Assembly (NCBI GenBank): GCA_039182515.1
Contig: JBCDCE010000081.1
Location: forward strand, 1-11,419
Length of the DNA stretch: 11,419 nt
From: JBCDCE01 sp039182515
GTDB lineage: Bacteria > Pseudomonadota > Alphaproteobacteria > Rhodobacterales > Rhodobacteraceae
Direction: 5' to 3'
Numbering within the stretch: the first letter of the stretch is position 1; each line of letters begins with the position of its first letter. The notes under the pieces were generated by a model. The model made no database searches. It worked only from the letters and a program-made list of their open reading frames with translations, and was not told the origin of the DNA. The translations under genes and the position numbers were made by a program. Of the stretch, positions 1 to 6,693 are shown piece after piece.

Positions 1-360
1 CGCGTTACCGATATTTCCCGGATTAATCCGCAAGCAGGCTGCACCCGCCTCCGCAGCTTCAATCGCACGTTTGTAGTGAAAATGAATATCCGCGACGATT
101 GGAACGGGGCTTTCCCGCACGATTTCCTTGAGCGCGGTCGTTGCGGCTTGGTCGGGCGTTGAGATCCGAACGATATCAGCGCCGACTTCCGCCGCGGCCA
201 AAACCTGAGCAAGCGTTGCCTTAACATCAGATGTATCGGTATTTGTCATAGTTTGCACAGCAATCGGCGCGTCGCCACCGACCGGTACGGATCCCACCAT
301 GATTTGCCGACTTTTGCGCCGGTAGATATTTTTCCATGGTCGGACGGAGTTTAGGGACAT
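1..360 (-). CDS. ispG: 4-hydroxy-3-methylbut-2-enyl diphosphate synthase, N-terminal part (cut by window edge)
   Basis: The frame reads 120 codons from ATG at 360 to the window edge without a stop. It begins MSLNSVRPWKNIYRRKSRQI and contains VQTMTNTDT (about residues 35-43), ADIVRISTPD (61-70), IVADIHFHY (88-96) and RINPGNIG (111-118), all hallmarks of the IspG TIM-barrel domain. IspG is a cytoplasmic [4Fe-4S] enzyme that reductively converts methylerythritol cyclodiphosphate to HMBPP in the MEP isoprenoid pathway. Its cluster-binding cysteines lie in the missing C-terminal part. A purine-rich AAAGAGA sits just upstream of the ATG. The gene lies 115 nt downstream of the RodZ-like gene on the same strand, an arrangement also known from E. 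coli (rodZ-ispG). The identification is secure; only the length is unknown. Confidence 0.96.
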   Translation of the reverse strand, partial: MSLNSVRPWKNIYRRKSRQIMVGSVPVGGDAPIAVQTMTNTDTSDVKATLAQVLAAAEVGADIVRISTPDQAATTALKEIVRESPVPIVADIHFHYKRAIEAAEAGAACLRINPGNIGNA

Positions 361-421
361 ATCGAGTCTCTTTGGATGTCTGATGCGGGCTAAAGCCCAA
401 AGTGTCCATACAAGTTTACAC

Positions 422-448
422 TTAGACGAACGCGAAGGTCACGTCTAA
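422..448. other. Inverted repeat between rodZ-like gene and ispG
   Basis: TTAGACG (422-428) and CGTCTAA (442-448) form a perfect 7-bp inverted repeat with a 13-nt loop. It lies in the 115-nt gap upstream of ispG. A second small palindrome, GGGCT-AA-AGCCC, is at 387-398. Neither is followed by a convincing T-run on the minus strand, so a terminator is not supported. The pair could be an operator or mRNA leader structure for ispG, but the function is unknown. Confidence 0.35.
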
Positions 449-475
449 ATTTAAAAATCTAATAACGGATTGATC

Positions 476-2047
476 TCAGTTTTCCCAGGAAATGGTGTTG
501 TAGACACCCATGAACTCAGGATCTGCAGCGACATCTACCGGCGTAAAGTCTAATTCCAATGCCTCATTCGTGAGTTTGACGTTCCTCACAACGGACGCGC
601 CTGTCCCCAAAGGCCCAAACACACCTTCCGGCGTACGAACAAAAACAGAGCCCGCATTACCCGCACGTAAGACAGGCTCAGCAATCCCCGCTGGCACATC
701 AAAAATTTCGCCCGCCTCCATAATTTTCTCGAAAATAGAGCGACCATTGTCATCACGAACGCGAACCCATGCGGGCCGGATTGCAAAAAGCGTGACCGTC
801 TCGACTTGAACCGTTGCGTCCAGCGTCGCGCCATCAACTACCGCTGACGGTTGATCCGAGGTTATCGCTTCATTTCTTGGGAACGCCGGTGCATCAAGAG
901 TATCGAGAAGATCAAAGAGGGCCTGATCTTCGCTTGGCGTTGCTTGTGTGTAGAGAGCGCTCAGATCTTCAGAGGCTAACAATACGTCTTTAACAAGTTC
1001 TGTGCCTTCGCCAGCTGGACCAACAATTTTTCCGTTAACCTTAAAGTAAAGAGACCCCGCATTCCCAGCGCGCAAAATCGGCGTCTCCTCGGTAACTGGG
1101 ATGGTGTATTCTTCGCCTTTATCCAAGACCTTTTCGAATAAAATACTGCTGTCAGCTCCGCGCACACGCACCCAGGTAGGCGCTGCAGCGAATAGGACAA
1201 CTTCTGGCCTAGGACCTTCAACAACCTGCACTGCGCTCTCTTGCGCCTCAGTTGAAAGGCCTGCATCTGCAGTGACCAGCTCAGGCGCGAAGACACCAAC
1301 AGAGCGAGGATCCAGTGTTGCTATTGGAGCATCTCGGGACACCAACACAGGCACATCGAGCGCAGGTGGACGATAAAGTCGATCGAGCGCTTCCGTCGAG
1401 GCAAAATCTTCTGTTGTATCAAGTTCGGTTGATTGTTGGGCTGGAGCCAAGGGATCAATGTCAGAGGCGGCGATGGGAGTTTGTTCAACCGGCGCGACCT
1501 GCACTTTTTGCACTTCCTGCAAGAGCTTCATGCCACCGACGCCGAGACCTCCCAGAACTGCCAGCAGAGCAATCACGGATGCCAAAGCGCCCAAATCAAT
1601 ATGCGCGTTCCAGCGAGTATCAACCGGGACAAACGGAGTCGATGTGTTCTCGAATTGGTTGGGTGCAACAGATGCGTTTATTGTGAGTGGCGCTTCCATA
1701 CGCGGGCTCGACGCAGCAGCAGACATTCCATGAGCCGTAACGTGACCACTCTCTTTACAAAACTCTTCAAAAACCCACTCAGCATCCAGCTTTAGATACC
1801 GCGCGTAAGACCTGACATAGCCCGCGATGAACCCCGGGGAGTCAAATGCCGTTGGATCGGAGTTTTCGATAGCAGCGATATAAGAGGCCCGTATTTTCAG
1901 CTCTCGTTGAACATCAAGCAACGACTTGCCCATGGTGGCGCGTTCGCCCCTTAGCAAATCTCCAAGGCTAACCTCGTAATCGTCGAACCCTTTTTGGCGT
2001 TCTTCACTACTACTGCTGCCTTGGGCTCGGTCAAATGGCCCAATCAT
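476..2047 (-). CDS. rodZ: RodZ-like membrane protein: HTH domain, one TM segment, two DUF4115 repeats
   Basis: The 523-residue protein has a cytoplasmic helix-turn-helix domain of the RodZ type (about 27-100, including LGDLLRGERATMGKSLLDVQ and RASYIAAIENSD), a linker, one membrane segment (about 151-173), a Pro/Ala/acidic linker and two related C-terminal DUF4115-type domains. Copy 1 spans about 282-358 and copy 2 about 415-497. Both contain WVRVR, then FEK, then a Gly-Glu step, then LRAGNAGS. RodZ links the MreB cytoskeleton to the wall-elongation machinery, with the HTH domain binding MreB rather than DNA; that role is transferred from the family. E. coli RodZ is shorter and has a single C-terminal domain. 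The ATG at 2047 follows GGGGCAGAG with short spacing, and no better start precedes the HTH. It lies between hemA and ispG on the same strand. Function in this organism is inferred. Confidence 0.85.
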   Translation of the reverse strand: MIGPFDRAQGSSSSEERQKGFDDYEVSLGDLLRGERATMGKSLLDVQRELKIRASYIAAIENSDPTAFDSPGFIAGYVRSYARYLKLDAEWVFEEFCKESGHVTAHGMSAAASSPRMEAPLTINASVAPNQFENTSTPFVPVDTRWNAHIDLGALASVIALLAVLGGLGVGGMKLLQEVQKVQVAPVEQTPIAASDIDPLAPAQQSTELDTTEDFASTEALDRLYRPPALDVPVLVSRDAPIATLDPRSVGVFAPELVTADAGLSTEAQESAVQVVEGPRPEVVLFAAAPTWVRVRGADSSILFEKVLDKGEEYTIPVTEETPILRAGNAGSLYFKVNGKIVGPAGEGTELVKDVLLASEDLSALYTQATPSEDQALFDLLDTLDAPAFPRNEAITSDQPSAVVDGATLDATVQVETVTLFAIRPAWVRVRDDNGRSIFEKIMEAGEIFDVPAGIAEPVLRAGNAGSVFVRTPEGVFGPLGTGASVVRNVKLTNEALELDFTPVDVAADPEFMGVYNTISWEN

Positions 2048-2100
2048 TCTCTGCCCCTACGTCCACGTCTTGCCTGTGTGGTGCCGCGATTCGAGTCGCC

Positions 2101-2118
2101 CCAACGACTTATCGTTGG
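2101..2118. other. Perfect hairpin between hemA and the rodZ-like gene
   Basis: CCAACGA (2101-2107), a 4-nt loop CTTA and TCGTTGG (2112-2118) form a perfect 7-bp stem, about 40 nt beyond the hemA stop codon. There is no T-run after it on the minus strand, so it is at best a weak or factor-assisted terminator for hemA, an mRNA 3'-end stabiliser, or a binding site in front of the rodZ-like gene. Confidence 0.4.
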
Positions 2119-2158
2119 ATAACATACATCACACTACATTGCACAGGTTAGAGAACTA

Positions 2159-3382
2159 TTATCCGGTAAGATCAGCACGATTAAGCGCACAATGTGACCA
2201 TAGTTGGTCAAGCGCGCTTACAAGAGCATCAACCTCTTTAGGACCGTGGACGGGCGATGGCGTAAACCGCAAGCGCTCTGTACCCCTTGGAACAGTCGGG
2301 AAATTAATCGGCTGCACGTATATTCCGTGATCGTTCAACAAATAATCCGAGAGCTTTTTTGTGTGCACCGGATTTCCGACCATCACGGGGACGATATGGC
2401 TTCCGTGATCCACAATTGGCAAACCAATCGCTTTGAACCTTGTCTTCAAAATTGAGGCTTGGGTTTGATGTTGTTCTCGAATGTCTTGTCGAGACTTCAA
2501 CAGTGCCACGGATGTTGCTGCGCCTGCGGCCACGGCAGGCGGCAAAGAAGTCGTGAATATAAAGCCAGGTGCGTAAGACCGTATCGCATCTGCGAGCTTT
2601 GCTGACGTCGCGATATAACCGCCCATAACGCCGTAGGCTTTGGCCAAAGTTCCGTTGATGATGTCGATGCGATCCAAAAGGCCATCGCGCTCGCACACGC
2701 CACCACCTGTTTGCCCGTACATACCGACGGCATGCACTTCATCGATGTAAGTTAAGGCACCAAATTCATCGGCGAGGTCACAAATAGCTTCAATCGGCGC
2801 AAAGTCTCCATCCATCGAATAAATCGATTCGAACGCGATCAACTTCGGCGCATTGCTTGGTAAAGCTTGAAGTTGGGCGCGTAGATCCGCGAGATCATTG
2901 TGTTTAAAAATACGCTTCTCGCCACCGTTTCTGCGGATCCCTTCGATCATGCTGGCATGATTCAAAGCATCGCTCAGGATAACTAAGCCGGGGATCAACT
3001 TGGGTAGCGTTGACAACGTGGCATCGTTGGCGATGTAGGCAGAGGTAAACAGCAAAGCTGCTTCCTTATGGTGCAAATCAGCGAGTTCCGCCTCAAGACG
3101 TTTATGAAAAACGGTTGTACCTGAAATGTTACGCGTGCCACCCGAGCCCGCACCGGTCGCTTGCAAAGCATCTTGCATGGCGGCTAGAACTTCTGGGTTC
3201 TGTCCCATGCCAAGATAATCGTTCCCGCACCAAACCGTGATTGGTCTCGCTGTTCCATCGGGCGCGGTCCAAGTTGCGTGCGGGAAATGCCCAGCCTCGC
3301 GCTCAATGTCGATAAAGGTACGATACCGACCTTCGTCGTGAAGCCGCGATAAAGCTTGGTCAATTTGGTACTCGAAGTGCAA
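2159..3382 (-). CDS. hemA: 5-aminolevulinate synthase
   Basis: This PLP enzyme condenses glycine and succinyl-CoA to 5-aminolevulinate, the first committed step of heme, bacteriochlorophyll and cobalamin synthesis by the Shemin route used in alphaproteobacteria. The 407 residues show the alpha-oxoamine synthase fold: WCGNDYLGMGQNP (51-63), GAGSGGTRNISGT (77-89), LNHASMIEG with His142, YIDEVHAVGMYG with Asp214 and His217, and NGTLAKAYGVMGGY with the PLP lysine at Lys248. These positions agree with the known numbering of the Rhodobacter capsulatus enzyme, which supports the start. The start codon is TTG (3382-3380), not ATG, and is preceded by AGAAGGA with 7-nt spacing; an in-frame stop lies shortly upstream. 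It follows the DUF4189-like gene by 89 nt on the same strand, with a likely own promoter in the gap. Confidence 0.97.
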   Translation of the reverse strand: MHFEYQIDQALSRLHDEGRYRTFIDIEREAGHFPHATWTAPDGTARPITVWCGNDYLGMGQNPEVLAAMQDALQATGAGSGGTRNISGTTVFHKRLEAELADLHHKEAALLFTSAYIANDATLSTLPKLIPGLVILSDALNHASMIEGIRRNGGEKRIFKHNDLADLRAQLQALPSNAPKLIAFESIYSMDGDFAPIEAICDLADEFGALTYIDEVHAVGMYGQTGGGVCERDGLLDRIDIINGTLAKAYGVMGGYIATSAKLADAIRSYAPGFIFTTSLPPAVAAGAATSVALLKSRQDIREQHQTQASILKTRFKAIGLPIVDHGSHIVPVMVGNPVHTKKLSDYLLNDHGIYVQPINFPTVPRGTERLRFTPSPVHGPKEVDALVSALDQLWSHCALNRADLTG

Positions 3383-3411
3383 CTTAGATTCCTTCTAAAC
3401 GCCCCTATCGC

Positions 3412-3440
3412 TATAAATAGCCAGTTTCCTTGCAAAGCAA
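3412..3440 (-). promoter_or_regulatory. Candidate sigma-70-type promoter of hemA
   Basis: Read on the minus strand, TTGCTT (3440-3435) and TTTATA (3417-3412) are separated by exactly 17 bp. This would start transcription about 20-25 nt before the hemA TTG. The -35 element lies inside a small palindrome, CCTTGC-AAA-GCAAGG (3428-3442), which could be an operator. No clear FNR box or TGT-N12-ACA (PpsR/CrtJ) site was seen. The call rests on match and spacing only. Confidence 0.45.
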
Positions 3441-3471
3441 GGCTTACCTACTGCGCGCTTTGCCGCACTGA

Positions 3472-4074
3472 TTATTCTCCCAAAATAACGATCGCACAGG
3501 CGGGATCTCCGCAGCTCTCTAGGGCTTGTTGTTCTGCGACTGAAACAGAACTGGCGCTTACAGAATAGCCATACCGGCTCGCACCACGAGCCACGGCAAA
3601 GGCCTTAGGCCCATTAGCGCGCCGAAACTCTTTGCGGAACACAGTTGTGGCATCATGGCTGAGCTGAAGTGATTTGGGGCTCCAACCACGTGGCCTGATA
3701 CGCGTGACCACAACGCAAGCCGCCTCACTATTTTTTGCCGCATCGCAGGCAGCTTTGGCCGCAACTTCCGCATCTTCCATGCGATGGTGATTGGCAGCTC
3801 CGAGCGTGGCGGGAGAAAATATCCCTTCATCTGGTGCGGCTGCAATGGCTGCGTAGTAGATTAAGGCCTCAGCAACAGTTCTAAGAAGATCAGGGTCGCG
3901 CTCAGTCATAAAAGACCATTTTACAACCTCAACTTCGCTACCGCGGGTCGAATAAAGGGCGCGGTTTGCTTCTCGCACTGACAAAGGGTCTGCCAACGCC
4001 GGCTCGCTAACAGGAGACGCAAATCCTACGGCAAACGCGGCAATAGCTAGCGCGAATTTTGACAATTGAAGCAT
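3472..4074 (-). CDS. Exported protein with two DUF4189-like repeats, upstream of hemA
   Basis: The 200-residue product begins with a signal peptide (1-28, probable cleavage ALA|DP). After it come two segments that resemble the DUF4189 pattern, each with an Ala-rich helix, a cysteine, a second cysteine and a hydrophobic strand. The first is about 72-126, with YYAAIAAAPDEG, then AAC (Cys110) and AACVVVTRI (Cys120). The second is about 156-200, with KAFAVARGAS, then ESCGDPACAIVI (Cys188, Cys193). The paired cysteines could form periplasmic disulfides. The ATG at 4074 has AAGGA 7 nt upstream. As I recall, relatives next to hemA in Rhodobacterales are sometimes labelled aminolevulinate synthase from their position; nothing here resembles a PLP enzyme, so such a label would be wrong. 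The function is unknown, and a role linked to tetrapyrroles is speculation from position only. Confidence 0.8.
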   Translation of the reverse strand: MLQLSKFALAIAAFAVGFASPVSEPALADPLSVREANRALYSTRGSEVEVVKWSFMTERDPDLLRTVAEALIYYAAIAAAPDEGIFSPATLGAANHHRMEDAEVAAKAACDAAKNSEAACVVVTRIRPRGWSPKSLQLSHDATTVFRKEFRRANGPKAFAVARGASRYGYSVSASSVSVAEQQALESCGDPACAIVILGE

Positions 4075-4162
4075 GGAATTCCTTCGTCTCGTCTCCTAGG
4101 CTCAAAGGCAAATCTGAGATCCGACCTTCCTTAAGCCAACCTTTAATCACAAAGGAACCCGA

Positions 4163-5539
4163 ATGTCCCGCCTTTCACCCGTTCTCGACCAAATCGACGC
4201 CACTTTAGAGGACGCAGTACAGCGTCTTTTTGAGCTTCTCGTGGTACCGTCCATTTCAACAGATCCAGACTTTGCACAGGACTGTCAAAAAGCAGCAACA
4301 CTGCTGGCAGAAGATCTCAAAAGCCTAGGCGCTGAAGCCTGTGTCGATCAAACACCGGGCCATCCGATGGTCATAGGACACATCCCCGGCCCGGCCCCTC
4401 ACCTCGTTTTTTACGGCCACTATGATGTTCAACCAGTGGACCCAATTGAGCTTTGGGACAATAGTCCCTTCACGCCACAGCTTGAAGACACTCCAAATGG
4501 CAAGGTGATCCGCGCAAGGGGGAGTTCGGACGACAAAGGCCAATTGATGACTTTTGTAGAAGCCTGCAGAGCTTGGATCGCGAAGCACGGCGCCTTGCCC
4601 TGTGGTGTCACGTTCTTTTTCGAAGGCGAAGAAGAGAGCGGATCACCCTCGCTTGTTCCTTACCTGCGCGAAAAAGCATCTGAATTGCAGGGCGATATCG
4701 CTCTCATTTGTGATACCGGCCTTTATGGCCACGACCGCCCTGCGATTATCACGCAACTGCGCGGCCTTCTCGGTCAAGAAATCACCATCAAAGCTGCATC
4801 AAAAGACCTGCACTCTGGAATGTACGGTGGGATCGCTGCAAATCCCCTAAAGGTCCTTTCGGGAATCCTGGCTGGGCTTCATGACGATCAAAACCGTGTA
4901 ACTATCCCCGGATTTTACGACGGCGTACCGGAAGTCTCAGCTGAGCAATCCGCGCAATGGGACAGTTTGAAATTCGATGCAGGTGCATTTTTGGGGGAGG
5001 TCGGTTTAGCAGATCCAGCAGGCGAAACGGACCGCAAACCACTCGACATGATTTGGGCTCGGCCAACCTGCGAGATCAACGGTGTCGCCGGTGGTTACGC
5101 GGGCACGGGCTTTAAAACGGTCCTGCCAGCACAGGCCAACGCAAAAATAAGTTTTCGCCTTGTAGGCAACCAAGACCCGCTAAAGATCCGTGAGGCCTTT
5201 CAATCCCAAGTGCGCGCTATGGTTCCCCCTGATTGTGACGTTATTTTCGAAGATCACGGAGCAGGCCCAGCGGTGCACATGGACACGTCGAGCACGTTTT
5301 TCACCAAAGCCAGCGAAGCCTTGAGCGAAGAATGGCCCGAACCCGCAGCTTTTGTTGGAGCTGGCGGATCGATCCCCGTTGCCGGTTATTTCAAATCTGA
5401 GCTGGATCTCGATGCGATGCTTATTGGCTTTGCACGTGACGACGACTCGATCCATTCACCAAATGAGAAATACGACCTAGAGAGCTTTCACAAAGGCATT
5501 CGAAGCTGGGCGCGTATTTTGGATGCTGTCTCTGATTAA
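4163..5539 (+). CDS. M20-family metallopeptidase (cytosolic dipeptidase type)
   Basis: This 458-residue protein has the full set of M20 (ArgE/DapE/carnosinase-like) metal-site motifs. These are YGHYDVQP with His86 and Asp88, SSDDKGQ with the bridging Asp (about 123), EGEEESGS with the general-base and metal-binding Glu pair (157-158), ICDTG with Asp184, and IHSPNEKY with His431. The middle lid/dimerisation domain starts near 200 (DLHSGMYGG, His217). Such enzymes are di-zinc dipeptidases or amidohydrolases that cleave dipeptides in the cytoplasm; no signal peptide is visible. The exact substrate cannot be read from the sequence, and annotations as DapE or carnosinase would overreach. AAAGGA lies 6 nt before the ATG. 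It is divergent from the DUF4189-like gene, with an 88-nt shared upstream region, and is followed by a hairpin terminator. Confidence 0.93.
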   Translation: MSRLSPVLDQIDATLEDAVQRLFELLVVPSISTDPDFAQDCQKAATLLAEDLKSLGAEACVDQTPGHPMVIGHIPGPAPHLVFYGHYDVQPVDPIELWDNSPFTPQLEDTPNGKVIRARGSSDDKGQLMTFVEACRAWIAKHGALPCGVTFFFEGEEESGSPSLVPYLREKASELQGDIALICDTGLYGHDRPAIITQLRGLLGQEITIKAASKDLHSGMYGGIAANPLKVLSGILAGLHDDQNRVTIPGFYDGVPEVSAEQSAQWDSLKFDAGAFLGEVGLADPAGETDRKPLDMIWARPTCEINGVAGGYAGTGFKTVLPAQANAKISFRLVGNQDPLKIREAFQSQVRAMVPPDCDVIFEDHGAGPAVHMDTSSTFFTKASEALSEEWPEPAAFVGAGGSIPVAGYFKSELDLDAMLIGFARDDDSIHSPNEKYDLESFHKGIRSWARILDAVSD

Positions 5540-5571
5540 CGAGGGGTACGCCAATGTATCCGAGAATCACA

Positions 5572-5596
5572 AAAGCCCGCCACAGTGGCGGGCTTT
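5572..5596. terminator. Bidirectional hairpin terminator between dipeptidase and tRNA-Asp
   Basis: AAAGCCCGCCA (5572-5582), loop CAG and TGGCGGGCTTT (5586-5596) form a perfect 11-bp GC-rich stem. It ends in TTT on the plus strand and TTTT on the minus strand. It lies 32 nt after the dipeptidase stop and 7 nt beyond the 3' end of tRNA-Asp, so it can end both converging transcripts. Confidence 0.85.
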
Positions 5597-5603
5597 GCAT
5601 CGG

Positions 5604-5680
5604 TGGCGCGGTTGACGGGGCTCGAACCCGCGACCCCCGGCGTGACAGGCCGGTACTCTAACCAACTGAGCTACAACCGC
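5604..5680 (-). tRNA. tRNA-Asp (anticodon GTC)
   Basis: The minus strand folds into a 77-nt cloverleaf. The acceptor stem GCGGTTG pairs with CAACCGC, the D arm is GCTC/GAGT, and the anticodon loop CTGTCAC carries GTC (5646-5644). The T arm contains GGTTCGAGC. Discriminator G73 is the usual one for Asp tRNAs, and a genomically encoded CCA follows. The two bases GC before the 5' end could extend the acceptor stem by pairing with G73 and the first C, but only the frame given here fits the standard D-arm spacing. Confidence 0.97.
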
Positions 5681-5698
5681 GCAGTCACCGTGGCGAGC

Positions 5699-5727
5699 GT
5701 TCTAGGCGTGAGGCTGTAGCCCGTCAA
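5699..5727 (-). promoter_or_regulatory. Promoter of tRNA-Asp
   Basis: On the minus strand TTGACG (5727-5722) and TAGAAC (5704-5699) are separated by 17 bp. The predicted start is about 10-12 nt before the tRNA 5' end. Match, spacing and position all suit a strong housekeeping promoter. Confidence 0.75.
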
Positions 5728-5859
5728 GCGCTATCTCTAAGCTTTCTAGGTTTTTCCTGCGGGAGCCTGGAAAGCATACTTCGGCCGTTCCAATTCACAC
5801 AAATTGATCTGTCGTATTTCCAAGAGCAGGAAGGCTACAAATCAGTTTTGTGAGGAAAA

Positions 5860-5935
<76 letters not shown>

Positions 5936-5945
5936 GTCGAGGCGG

Positions 5946-5975
5946 TATGTACGCCAAGCTTCTAGTCGGGTGCAA
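5946..5975 (-). promoter_or_regulatory. Candidate promoter of tRNA-Val(TAC)
   Basis: On the minus strand TTGCAC (5975-5970) and TACATA (5951-5946) are 18 bp apart, with 10 nt between the -10 element and the tRNA 5' end. The gap between the phosphatase stop and the tRNA is just long enough for it. Read-through from the phosphatase gene is the alternative. Confidence 0.45.
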
Positions 5976-5982
5976 GCATCTT

Positions 5983-6555
5983 TTACACACGATGGTGTTC
6001 ACCGTTTTCAACAGCGTAAACCATCCCCTGCCCACCCGGCAAATCACCAACAAATGCAGATGCCCGCCCGAGCGCTACGGTACGCAACATTCGAGACGTA
6101 ATCCCATGGGTCACGCAGATGGTCGGACGTGACAAATCCTCCAGAAAGTCCTTACATCGAGCCCTCAGCGCAGCAAAGCCTTCTCCGCCAGGTGCATGCT
6201 CGTACAGCCCCAGCGGGCCATCCGGCGTGTCTTCAAGCACGATCCCTTTAGGCGTCACTTCAGAGCGTAATTTTCCCGACCAATCACCAACTTCAATCTC
6301 GCGCAAGCGGTCATCTGTGCGCAAAAAAGAAGCATGACGTGCAAAGGCGATTGCAGCGGTTTCGAAAGCACGGCCTTGCGGGCTTACCCGGATATCAAAC
6401 TTGGTTAGATCGAAAGCTGACAGAACCTTCGACAACATCTCAGCCTGAGCGCGCCCTTTGGGCGTGAGAGGCGAGTTAAGAGCGCCCTGAAAGCGGCCCT
6501 CCAAGTTCCATTCAGTCTCGCCATGGCGCATGACGTAAATCGGATAATAGACCAT
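5983..6555 (-). CDS. Histidine phosphatase family protein (phosphoglycerate mutase-like)
   Basis: The protein has 190 residues. It opens with VMRHGETEWN, giving the phospho-accepting His11 and phosphate-pocket Arg10. SPQGRAFETA supplies a second arginine (Arg62), LREIEVGDWSG the likely acid residue (Glu86), and CVTHGITSR the second histidine (His150). This is the complete catalytic set of the superfamily, which covers cofactor-dependent phosphoglycerate mutases and many phosphatases. The substrate cannot be read from the sequence. The ATG at 6555 is preferred because GAAAGGG lies 6 nt upstream; an in-frame TTG five codons earlier would sit beside this ribosome-binding site. The gene lies between two Val tRNA genes, and the long hairpin at 6572-6608 is in its leader. 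Confidence 0.92.
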   Translation of the reverse strand: MVYYPIYVMRHGETEWNLEGRFQGALNSPLTPKGRAQAEMLSKVLSAFDLTKFDIRVSPQGRAFETAAIAFARHASFLRTDDRLREIEVGDWSGKLRSEVTPKGIVLEDTPDGPLGLYEHAPGGEGFAALRARCKDFLEDLSRPTICVTHGITSRMLRTVALGRASAFVGDLPGGQGMVYAVENGEHHRV

Positions 6556-6571
6556 TGAAATCCCTTTCAAA

Positions 6572-6608
6572 CATCGAAAGCGCGCAGAAGTTCAGCGCGC
6601 TTTCGATG
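6572..6608 (-). terminator. 14-bp hairpin at the 3' end of tRNA-Val(CAC)
   Basis: CATCGAAAGCGCGC (6572-6585), a 9-nt loop and GCGCGCTTTCGATG (6595-6608) form a perfect 14-bp stem. On the minus strand its first two bases are the last two of the tRNA's encoded CCA. The 3' side is followed by only a short T-run (TTTG), so it may be a partial terminator, an attenuator before the phosphatase gene, or a guide for 3'-end processing of the tRNA. Confidence 0.6.
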
Positions 6609-6681
6609 GTGGGTGATAAGAGATTTGAACTCCTGACATCTTCGATGTGAACGAAGCGCTCTACCACTGAGCTAATCACCC
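6607..6681 (-). tRNA. tRNA-Val (anticodon CAC)
   Basis: A 75-nt cloverleaf on the minus strand. The acceptor GGGTGAT pairs with ATCACCC, the D arm is GCTC/GAGC, and the anticodon stem CTTCG/CGAAG encloses loop TTCACAT with CAC (6649-6647). The T arm contains GTTCAAAT. A73 is followed by CCA. It begins only 12 nt after the stop codon of the HU-family gene, too close for a separate promoter outside that gene, so it is probably released from the HU transcript. Confidence 0.97.
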
Positions 6682-6693
6682 GCGGGGGCGTAG

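Noticed and set aside
227..409. Minus-strand 60-codon frame overlapping ispG
   Set aside because: It is out of frame with the clear IspG sequence and encodes nothing recognisable.
5606..5682. Alternative frame of tRNA-Asp with acceptor stem GCGCGGT
   Set aside because: It leaves two extra bases before the D arm, a C discriminator and no CCA; shifting by two gives standard spacing, G73 and an encoded CCA.
5791..5806. Inverted repeat CAATT-CACACA-AATTG between the tRNA genes
   Set aside because: Only five AT-rich base pairs; expected by chance and too weak for a terminator.
6556..6570. Upstream TTG start for the histidine phosphatase
   Set aside because: The TTG overlaps the ribosome-binding region GAAAGGG that serves the ATG at 6555, and the extension adds only five residues before a normal family N-terminus.
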